DNA of 64,000 bases from Advenella sp048381675. Lineage in GTDB: Bacteria; Pseudomonadota; Gammaproteobacteria; Burkholderiales; Burkholderiaceae_B. A model generated the notes under the pieces. That model had not been told where the DNA came from and made no database searches. It saw nothing but the letters and a program-made list of their open reading frames with translations. Below are positions 53,801 to 60,510 of this stretch, piece by piece. The stretch's first letter is position 1, and each line of letters opens with the position of its first letter. The DNA lies in contig NZ_JBLWIS010000004.1 of the NCBI RefSeq assembly GCF_048381675.1, positions 62,001-126,000 on the forward strand, in the 5' to 3' direction. The position numbers and the translations under genes were made by a program.

Positions 53801-54556
53801 CGTATGTTAAGAGGTATTGCAGCCGGTCAGGAAGAAAATTTGCCTTTTCCAGGCTCGTGGGATATTTCTCGTGTCTTTAAGGCACTTGCCAAGTCAGGGT
53901 GTAATCATTCGGAAATGGTAAATCTGGAGTTTGCTTACTACCCGATACTTGAACATGACGAATATGGAACTCCTCATCTGATGACAGAAATACTCGCTAA
54001 ACCTGAATCCTTTATGGAGCTCATTTGCCTTGTCTATAAGCCTCGTAATACGGAAGGCGATTTGTATGCAGCGGTACAAACAGCCGCTTCCCTGATCTGC
54101 AATGGGCGTGGAATTCCAGGCACAAGTCTTAATGGCGAGATTGACAGAGAGCAATTTTTCTCATGGATCAATAAAACCCGAGACTTGGCAAGAGAGAAGG
54201 ATCGCGAGGTTGTTACTGATTTAACAATAGGCAGTTGGCTTTCCGAATGGCCTTTGAGTAAAAACCTGGAATGTTGGCCAAACCCAATTATTGCCGAGTT
54301 ATTGGATCAGGATGATAGCGAAGATATCAGACGAGGTTTTCATACTGGAGTGCATAAGTCCAGGGGGGTTACGACCCGTATGCCTTATGATGGTGGGGTG
54401 CAAGAACGTCAAGTCGCAGAGGAATTCAGACGTTTCTCCTGTCATTGGCTAAACTCAAGACCTAATCTTGCTGCAATGCTTGAGAGTCTTGCCAAATCAT
54501 ACGAGCATGAAGCTAAGCTAAATGATGAAGATGGATTATGGACGCAGGAATCATAG
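50813..54556 (+). CDS. Large protein of unknown function, nuclease/STAND-like architecture
   Basis: 1247 residues, with AAAGGA about 10 bases before the ATG. I do not recognise a named family. Residues 1-150 look like a restriction-endonuclease fold: 'PGWDG' (D52), 'YWELGTSK' (E72, K77), strand 'ATFVFVTPRRW' and 'NVLVWDADDLEAWL'. Residues about 186-265 resemble an NTPase entry region ('FSGREKSKLALQKSIQ', 'LIAVMADSQSEAVAF', 'GIELVIITDN'), but no Walker A is present. The rest, about 900 residues, appears helical and repeat-like, ending in a conserved-looking 'GFHTGVHKSRGVTTR'. It lies 117 bp after hsdR, on the same strand. A defence role (sensor plus nuclease) is inferred only from context. Confidence 0.7.
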   Translation: MRVTATDLVQWSDKREAQGMLPVLVRRLISATARITAIAMPGGDSVSVPGWDGVIAVEQGNPWVPTGISYWELGTSKDPASKASSDFEKRQGQISTEEATKATFVFVTPRRWPGKNIWQEKARNRKVWENVLVWDADDLEAWLEAAPVTNLWLGMQLGIAGHGIDTVENYWQHWCNQSSPAATRPALFSGREKSKLALQKSIQKREPLIAVMADSQSEAVAFTCALLIEDGYSLRAVCITSEEGWQFVDANSGIELVIITDNRLGQRRAPREGMSLIVPMAFGDQAFNLMGIGGQAIGQNLVELKRPKRDEFEKSLCELGIDPSDAARYTLTLGRSWTVFRRWYAQNPAIKKPDWVDEADTTSLLIMTLVGAWNSTSEGDKACVEKIANKPYEDIENELLRLVTLDDAPIVRIGSLWKAKAPLELLHLMAARLNEAILARFFQVACAVFEQPDPVLELEEDKRWMASVYGKVREQSGVVLDAMAESIAKLGYFADSFDHAVIGKHVRNFVSQLLENANEERWLSVASFLRSFAEAAPDEFLNAVQGSLRKPDKPVTRLITETQASGTMGRCWHANLLWALELLAWYPARLGRVANILAELSNVEIKGNWGNTPFKTLISFFRYWYPQTAASVELRLRVIRNVVDRYPETAWMLLLSLLPKQHDAASPNAKPRWRDDDAGSGEVVTYGEIRQFILPIAGLLIEKAQRDARCIADLIPKINELDTHFRDKVIELVYDAITLPDEEREIIRNAIRQFLNRENAFNQDGEKHDRYSADTLRPLFDTLAAEDPVIRHGWIFSNAWVELPDGSEEDYKEDDKVRKLLRTSAILEIYQTLGWSGVDRLAKRCGDPRLVGWELVEGPFKRKDLAQWLCQWYTNLSGPSLFDSLTYGVLHAIPQAELTEFLKGSLLQFEQNSIPFEKVAGFMINAPQSMILWLLVEEQSQKVVDHFWLNVRPSYIQSDSDHLLFCMEKLLAFGRPRTAMCAMGDCSPELPNELLVRMLRGIAAGQEENLPFPGSWDISRVFKALAKSGCNHSEMVNLEFAYYPILEHDEYGTPHLMTEILAKPESFMELICLVYKPRNTEGDLYAAVQTAASLICNGRGIPGTSLNGEIDREQFFSWINKTRDLAREKDREVVTDLTIGSWLSEWPLSKNLECWPNPIIAELLDQDDSEDIRRGFHTGVHKSRGVTTRMPYDGGVQERQVAEEFRRFSCHWLNSRPNLAAMLESLAKSYEHEAKLNDEDGLWTQES

Positions 54557-54953
54557 CTTATTGATTTCAGAAGTCGATTACTCTTAAATCCGTGCGACGG
54601 TATTATTCTGCCTATTTCACGGTGGAGTTGGTCAAGGCCAGTCAATAATCTGGTGTTTCATTAGCCGGTCTGGCGCTAAACCATGAGCTGAATACCAACC
54701 TGCCTGCGTCCTTTGTGTCGATGTTCTTACATAGCATGGACGTTCAGGCCATAACTTACTTATTGCCATGAAGATTGCCTCTTATTTCGTTCCAGATCTT
54801 GCCAAGAAAAACACGACATGAAATGTGTTGTGAAATTGGAAGAAATCAAGCTTGGTGTTCCTGATATTTTCAAGATGTCAGATATTGTCACAAAGCTTTC
54901 ATTTTAGCCTTTTAGAGTGTTGCTAATTCTAATTTCACACAAAGGCGATTGTT
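54557..54953. other. Intergenic region without supported gene
   Basis: About 400 bp. Only very short frames occur (for example 17 codons at 54768 overlapping 29 codons at 54818-54907 in an ATGA arrangement), without ribosome-binding sites or recognisable similarity. On the minus strand about 54570-54750 a peptide-like stretch is broken by several stops, which may be a decayed gene. It marks the right border of the restriction island. Confidence 0.4.
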
Positions 54954-57900
54954 TTGAATTTCAATAATAATTTCAGGCTACTAACATTAGTAGCAGCCTT
55001 GCAGGTCTCATTTATTTCATGCTCATACGCAGCCAGTTTTACAGTGGTCAGCGGGACAACCGAGACAAATAAACAAACTTTATCCAATCTTGACCTTGGT
55101 ACTGTCGAGGCAGGAGGAACATTGACTACGTCAGGGTCCAAAGATGCGGTAGAAGTCGGTAATGGAGTATCAACCCTTGTTAATGACGGTTTTATCAGCC
55201 AGACAGGGACGGGTAATGCCATTAAGACGACATCGGCCACCCCTATTTTTATACTAGAAAACAGGGGGATTATTAGTGCCGTGGGTTGGTCAACGATTAA
55301 GCTTGATGTTAACGGCACCTATATCTTGAGTAATAGCGGTCAAATTACCCAAACGGGTACTTCAGGTTTTGGTATTGATGTTGAGGACAAAACCCCCCAT
55401 GTCATTATTAATAACGCCGTAGGCGGCTTGATTGACACCCAAGGAGGTGGGGATTCAGCGGTTATTCGATTTGACCGGAAAGCCGGTAGTTTCACGTTAA
55501 ACAACCAAGGTACGATTTGGCAAAGAAATGAAGGCGGTGGCACCAGCGATACGACCAGTCGTGCTGTGATTGCCGATAAAAATTACGATACTACAGGTAA
55601 TACCGTTATTAACGGCTCTGAAACCAACAGTTTGGCAGTCATCCGCGCAGATTCCAATGATGCCATTCGCCTGGGAACGAACGTAACGCTATTGAATTAC
55701 GGCAGTATTTACTCGACTGGCATGGTCAATACCAGCAGTGCTGGAGACGCGGACCAGTATCTATTTGGCATTTCCAGCGCGGATTTCAGCGCTTCGGACG
55801 GTGTGGCCATCCAGGATAAGCGCAGCAATGTTGCGATTCTTAATTATGGAAACATAACCGGCCCTCGCCATGGCGTTGATGGCGGTGTTCCGGTTACCGT
55901 TTCATCCCATTTAACGGATTTGGCCAGTGCCAGTTTGTTGGGCAGTCATGAGCAACTGATGGCCGCTCCTTTGCTTTCAATAACAGCAACTGGTCCAAAT
56001 GGTGTGGTTTTTGATAAGCACCTTGATGGAGTCACCACCTCAGACGTTACCATCGCCAATCCCGTCATCATTAACTACGCGGGCGGTACGATTACAGGTA
56101 AGAATGGTTCGGGTATTGGTTTAGATGGTTACGGCGTTGTGATTAACCATGGAAACATTAGCGGCAACTATGTGGGTGAAGGTAATGTTTATTCGCATCA
56201 GGTTAACAGTCCAACCGTGACGATTAATGGGCAAACCATCACCACAAATACGAATAGCAATGGTGATGGTGACGGAGTCGATATTGACGGCGTTGCCTAT
56301 ATTTATAACGCCGGTAGCATTCGTGGTACGGGTGCAGGTGGGTATGACTCGGGTGGCCGTCCAAATGGTGCGGATGGGATTGCGGCGGGTGGCGGTGTCA
56401 TTATCAATAAGGCAGGAGCGGAAATTTATGGCCAATCAACGGGTATTTTGCTTGATGACGGCGCGAACGGCACCATAACCAATAATCCTGCAACCGCGCG
56501 TGATACAGGCTCCACAACAGGTGCAACGGCTCGTATTTATAACGAAGGCAGCATTATCGGCGAGCGTAAAACAGCGATTGGTTTGGTAGGTGATTATGCC
56601 GACTTGTTAGTTAATTATGCAAGTGGTGTCATTGAAGGCGGTTCTGATGCAATGCGTGTGGACGAATTAGGTAGCACAACCCCTGCTGCTGCCGTACAAA
56701 TGGGTGGCGGAGACGATATTTTAATTAACTATGGGTTAATTACCGGTCACAATGGTAAAGCCATTGATTTGGGTGCAGGTGATGACCTTCTGCGGTTGTT
56801 TGGCGGTAAAGTCAACGGTACCATTGACGGAGGTACAGGTAAAAATACCTTGGAAACAGCGGGAACACAATTTTTTGCTCGTGGTGGTCTACAAAATATT
56901 CAAAATATCCATATAACAAGTGGTGACACTACGTTTGGTGGAAATTTGGATATAGCGGGTAACTTAAGCGTGAACGGAACGCTTAAGACATCTGGTGAGC
57001 AAGCCGATCGCATTATTAATGTTGGTGGTAACTATACGCAAACTGCCAATGGGGTGCTAGAAGTGGGTGTAGCGGGTAAAGACCGTTCAGACCGGATTAA
57101 TGTCTTAGGCATTGCTACGTTAGCCGATGGAGCAACGATTCAACCGGTTTCACAAGGATACATTGCAAACGGCGCCAGTTACCGTATTGTCTCCAGCCTG
57201 GGTTTGGATGCGAATCCGGAAAACCTGGCCATCCGGAACAGTTCCTCATTAATGTCATATAACCTGAACCGTTCAGGTAATGATTTGGTGCTGAATGCGA
57301 TCCGGCCGGTAGCGGTTACTAACGCCTTGTCAGGTAACCAGAATATGATGCTTTCAAAGCTGGACCAATTGGCCCTGGAAGGCAACAACACCGCCGGGCC
57401 ATTGTTGCAGGCGGTTTCTTATCTGAACACCACAAACCAACTGTCTGATGCCTTGCGCCAGCTCGCGCCACAAACCAATGGTGCGGCGGCCAAGGCAACG
57501 CAACTGGCGACTGGTTCTGTCATGTCATCGTTTTTTGATCGCATGGACGCGGTAAGAGAAAATGATCTGTCAACAGCGCCGCGTGGTGTGACAAGTGGTG
57601 GCAATGACAGTTATCGCTTGTGGGCCATGGGCTTGGGTGCCTGGGGCAAGCAGAAAGAACATGCTCAGAATGACGGATTCAATTTGAATAGTGGTGGTTT
57701 GGCTGCCGGTCTTGAATTTGATCAGTCTGCCAATTCTATCCTGGGGGTTTCGCTGGCTGCCAACAAAGCCAAGGCCAAAGGAATTTCTAGCGCCAGTGGT
57801 GATGAAGTGAAGCTGGATAACTATAATCTGGGTGCTTACTATAGCTACAATACCAATTCCTGGACGTTTGATGCTGCTTTGGCGGTGGGTTATAACGATT

Positions 57901-58433
57901 ATCAAAGTGAGCGACGCGTCCGCTTCGACGGGTTTGATAGTACAGTTAGCGGTGATTATTCAGGCTGGAATATTAGTGGCCGGGCTGAACTAGGGTTGCC
58001 CTTCCAGCTCGCACCTAATTGGAATGGGCGCTGGCTTGCCGGTGTACGCGCCAGTAGCCTTAGAACCGATAGCTATACGGAAGATGGCAATAACGCGATA
58101 GCCCAGCATATTGATAAAATGACCACCACATCGGTCCAATCGGTATTGGGTGCAGAGCTTAACCATCGGTTTGAGGATCAAAGCAGTTTGCGGTTCCGTG
58201 CGCGTTATTTGCATGAGTTCCGGGATTTGCCTGACGTGAGTGCCCGTTTTGTCTCTGGTGGAAATAGTTTCAATTTGTCGGGTGATGACCTTTCGCGTAA
58301 TAGCTTTGAGTTGGGTGTTGCCTATCGTGCAGAGGTACGTGACGGTATGTCATTGATGCTAGGTTATGATGCCGAGTTAAGTAAACGTTATACGGTTCAT
58401 AAAATTACTGCCCGGGCTGTCTGGCAGTTTTAA
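54954..58433 (+). CDS. Autotransporter (type Va) outer-membrane protein
   Basis: A 1159-residue protein. It starts with TTG at 54954 (AAAGG about 10 bases upstream), giving a signal peptide that ends 'SCSYAASF' (about residue 27). Residues about 40-750 are a passenger rich in N, G, T and short repeats ('ILNYGNITG', 'INYAGGTITGKNG', 'INYGLITGHNGKAIDLGAGDD') typical of a beta-helix. Residues about 880-1159 form the beta-barrel translocator, ending in the outer-membrane C-terminal Phe ('ARAVWQF'). It is probably surface-exposed, with roles such as adhesion possible. No protease motif was seen. Confidence 0.88.
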   Translation: MNFNNNFRLLTLVAALQVSFISCSYAASFTVVSGTTETNKQTLSNLDLGTVEAGGTLTTSGSKDAVEVGNGVSTLVNDGFISQTGTGNAIKTTSATPIFILENRGIISAVGWSTIKLDVNGTYILSNSGQITQTGTSGFGIDVEDKTPHVIINNAVGGLIDTQGGGDSAVIRFDRKAGSFTLNNQGTIWQRNEGGGTSDTTSRAVIADKNYDTTGNTVINGSETNSLAVIRADSNDAIRLGTNVTLLNYGSIYSTGMVNTSSAGDADQYLFGISSADFSASDGVAIQDKRSNVAILNYGNITGPRHGVDGGVPVTVSSHLTDLASASLLGSHEQLMAAPLLSITATGPNGVVFDKHLDGVTTSDVTIANPVIINYAGGTITGKNGSGIGLDGYGVVINHGNISGNYVGEGNVYSHQVNSPTVTINGQTITTNTNSNGDGDGVDIDGVAYIYNAGSIRGTGAGGYDSGGRPNGADGIAAGGGVIINKAGAEIYGQSTGILLDDGANGTITNNPATARDTGSTTGATARIYNEGSIIGERKTAIGLVGDYADLLVNYASGVIEGGSDAMRVDELGSTTPAAAVQMGGGDDILINYGLITGHNGKAIDLGAGDDLLRLFGGKVNGTIDGGTGKNTLETAGTQFFARGGLQNIQNIHITSGDTTFGGNLDIAGNLSVNGTLKTSGEQADRIINVGGNYTQTANGVLEVGVAGKDRSDRINVLGIATLADGATIQPVSQGYIANGASYRIVSSLGLDANPENLAIRNSSSLMSYNLNRSGNDLVLNAIRPVAVTNALSGNQNMMLSKLDQLALEGNNTAGPLLQAVSYLNTTNQLSDALRQLAPQTNGAAAKATQLATGSVMSSFFDRMDAVRENDLSTAPRGVTSGGNDSYRLWAMGLGAWGKQKEHAQNDGFNLNSGGLAAGLEFDQSANSILGVSLAANKAKAKGISSASGDEVKLDNYNLGAYYSYNTNSWTFDAALAVGYNDYQSERRVRFDGFDSTVSGDYSGWNISGRAELGLPFQLAPNWNGRWLAGVRASSLRTDSYTEDGNNAIAQHIDKMTTTSVQSVLGAELNHRFEDQSSLRFRARYLHEFRDLPDVSARFVSGGNSFNLSGDDLSRNSFELGVAYRAEVRDGMSLMLGYDAELSKRYTVHKITARAVWQF

Positions 58434-58449
58434 GGTTCATTAGGGGTAT

Positions 58450-58478
58450 CAGACCATGCGCCGCTGGCGTGTGGTCTG
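58450..58478. terminator. Hairpin between converging autotransporter and IclR genes
   Basis: A 13-bp stem (CAGACCATGCGCC with its near-complement, two G-T pairs) closes on a GCT loop, 17 bp after the autotransporter stop. There is no clear T run, so termination strength is uncertain. Confidence 0.5.
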
Positions 58479-58493
58479 TATATGCCTGATTGG

Positions 58494-59303
58494 TCAAATT
58501 TTTACATATCCCAGTGATGCGCTAAGCTGCTTTGCTTCTTGTTGCACCTGATGACTTATTTTTCCATTTACGCTGGCATCAAAGCCACCGGTTGCCCCAA
58601 GGGCAGTGATAACGGCGCATAACTGGCCGGCATAGTTATAAACAGGCGCGGCTACTGCACTGATTCCCCGTAAATTAGTATCCTTCACAATCGCGCATTG
58701 ACGTTTCTGTACTTCGTCACGCAATTGCTTGGTGAATGCATCAAGATCCCCACTGATTTCAGCATCGCTTGAGCGTTCCATTAGACGCATTTCTTCCCGG
58801 GCCAGTTCCCGCACCAGCCTGTCATCTTGCAAACCCAGAAATACCCGTCCGGTTGCCGAGGTCAGCAAGGGCAAGACAGAACCTACCCGCACGTTAACGG
58901 TAACAGGCAGACTGGGCTCTTCAAAGCGGACGATGACCGGTCCTTTGTTGCCCATGACGGCAATAAAGCTGGTCACTTCAAGAGTTTCCCGCAGACGGAT
59001 CAGGGCCGGTTCGGCCAGGCGAATGGGATCTGACTGGCGCATGGCTGCCAGTCCTATAAACATGGCCTCAAGGCCCAAGCGATATTGTTGCGTTTCGGGG
59101 TCTTGAATCACCAATTCTTCTTCGATCAGGCTGGCAAGGTAGCGATGAACCTTGGCCGGGTTTTCATTCAGGTAGGCAGAAAGTGCCGTGAGGCTGGCGC
59201 TGCCACCGATTCTTGCCAAGCCTTTTAAAACGGCAAAGCCCGTTTCTGCCGCTTGAACCCGCTGCCGGCGATCAGGAAGGTGTGGTTTTTCTGTTTCTGT
59301 CAT
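58494..59303 (-). CDS. IclR-family transcriptional regulator
   Basis: A 269-residue IclR protein: N-terminal winged helix ('FAVLKGLARIGGSASLTALS', 'NPAKVHRYLASLIEEELV') and a C-terminal effector domain ('PVIVRFEEPSLPVTVNVRVG', 'LLTSATGRVFLGL', 'GISAVAAPVYNYAGQLCAVI'). It is divergent from the Bug binding protein and P450 genes, with a 151-bp shared upstream region containing short inverted repeats (ACGCA-A-TGCGT at about 59401-59411), so it likely controls them. Ligand unknown. Confidence 0.87.
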   Translation of the reverse strand: MTETEKPHLPDRRQRVQAAETGFAVLKGLARIGGSASLTALSAYLNENPAKVHRYLASLIEEELVIQDPETQQYRLGLEAMFIGLAAMRQSDPIRLAEPALIRLRETLEVTSFIAVMGNKGPVIVRFEEPSLPVTVNVRVGSVLPLLTSATGRVFLGLQDDRLVRELAREEMRLMERSSDAEISGDLDAFTKQLRDEVQKRQCAIVKDTNLRGISAVAAPVYNYAGQLCAVITALGATGGFDASVNGKISHQVQQEAKQLSASLGYVKI

Positions 59304-59454
59304 GGTGATATTCAGGGCATTATTGGTAAGTGAAGATTATAGGCTATATGTTTTTTTACAAAAAAAGTCCTTGATACAGGTTAACCCGAATGTAAAAGTT
59401 ACGCAATGCGTATATCATTTACGCAGGAAGGATTGAACACTAAGGAGACTTTTC

Positions 59455-60435
59455 ATGAATTTTTTAAAAAAGGCCTGTATCGCAGGTTTATTATCGGTAA
59501 CTACACTGGGTTTGGCAGCTAATGCCAGTGCTTCCAATTACCCTGAAAAACAGGTTCGTTGGTTAGTGCCTTATCCGGCCGGTGGTGGCTCGGATTTCCT
59601 GGCGCGTACGATTGCCCAGCCTTTATCAGAGAAAACAGGCCAGACGGTATTGGTTGACAACAAGCCAGGTGGTAATACATCGATTGCTGCCGTGGAGACA
59701 GCCCGTTCAACGCCTGATGGCTATACCGTTTTGTCGGCCGATAACGGCACGATGGTTTTTAATTCTGCACTGTATAAAAACTTAAGCTATGACCCGGTAA
59801 AGGATCTGGAGCCGGTTACCCTGATGGGTAAGTTTCCCATGATCCTGATTGTTTCTCCAAACTCACAAATTGACTCAGTCGAGGAATTTGTCAAACAGAC
59901 CAAGGAAAACCCCGGTAAGTTGAATTACGGTTCGGCAGGTGCCGGCAGTCCGCATCATTTGGCCATGGAGTTGCTGAAAGAAGAAGCAGGGATTGATATT
60001 GTTCATGTCCCATATCGGGGAGCCGCTCCTTCCTTGTCAGATGTGGCGGGTGGCCAGGTACAGGCAATGATGGTGGATTTGGCGGCAGGAGCCGGCTTCA
60101 TTAAAAGCGGTAAAGTCAAGGCATTGGCCGTAGCAAATGGTTCACGCCTTGCCCAATTGCCAGAGGTGCCTACTTTTGCAGAAGCCGGTTATAAGGGTGT
60201 TGAAGCGGCTGCCCTGGTTGGCATGGTTGCAACTGCCGGAACCCCCAAAGAAACCATTGAAAGCTTAAATAAAAAAGTAGTTGAAGTTATAAATGAACCT
60301 GCAGTAAACAAAAAAATGATTGACTTTGGCATTGAACCTGTTGGTAACACGCCTGAGGAATATGCAGAGCTGTTGAAAAATGAACGTGTTCGCTGGCACA
60401 AGCTGATCAGTGATTTGAACATCACGTTGGATTAA
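59455..60435 (+). CDS. Bug/TctC-family periplasmic solute-binding protein
   Basis: A 326-residue exported binding protein (signal peptide to 'ANASASNYP', about residue 26). Mature start 'KQVRWLVPYPAGGGSDFLAR' and 'GSAGAGSPHHLAMELLK' are typical of Bug receptors. AAGGAG precedes the ATG. It is followed, after a 37-bp perfect palindrome, by the P450 gene, so it probably imports the P450 substrate or a related acid. No TTT membrane genes are nearby. It is related to but distinct from the Bug protein at 633-1607. Confidence 0.88.
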   Translation: MNFLKKACIAGLLSVTTLGLAANASASNYPEKQVRWLVPYPAGGGSDFLARTIAQPLSEKTGQTVLVDNKPGGNTSIAAVETARSTPDGYTVLSADNGTMVFNSALYKNLSYDPVKDLEPVTLMGKFPMILIVSPNSQIDSVEEFVKQTKENPGKLNYGSAGAGSPHHLAMELLKEEAGIDIVHVPYRGAAPSLSDVAGGQVQAMMVDLAAGAGFIKSGKVKALAVANGSRLAQLPEVPTFAEAGYKGVEAAALVGMVATAGTPKETIESLNKKVVEVINEPAVNKKMIDFGIEPVGNTPEEYAELLKNERVRWHKLISDLNITLD

Positions 60436-60442
60436 TAAGTAA

Positions 60443-60479
60443 AATAATTGGTATAAATTTAAAATTTATACCAATTATT
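60443..60479. repeat. Perfect 37-bp AT-rich palindrome
   Basis: AATAATTGGTATAAATTT and its exact reverse complement flank a single central A, with no mismatch. It lies 8 bp after the binding-protein stop and 31 bp before the P450 start. It could form a hairpin that ends or stabilises the first mRNA, or be a dimeric operator. Confidence 0.8.
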
Positions 60480-60510
60480 TAAAGTTAAAATTAGTAAAGA
60501 GGCAAATGAA

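Noticed and set aside
54768..54907. Two tiny overlapping frames (17 and 29 codons) before the autotransporter
   Set aside because: No ribosome-binding site, no similarity and very short; the ATGA overlap is probably chance.
60443..60479. Palindrome taken as a simple rho-independent terminator
   Set aside because: The stem is almost entirely AT and no T run follows, so it does not meet the usual pattern; it is listed as a repeat of uncertain role.
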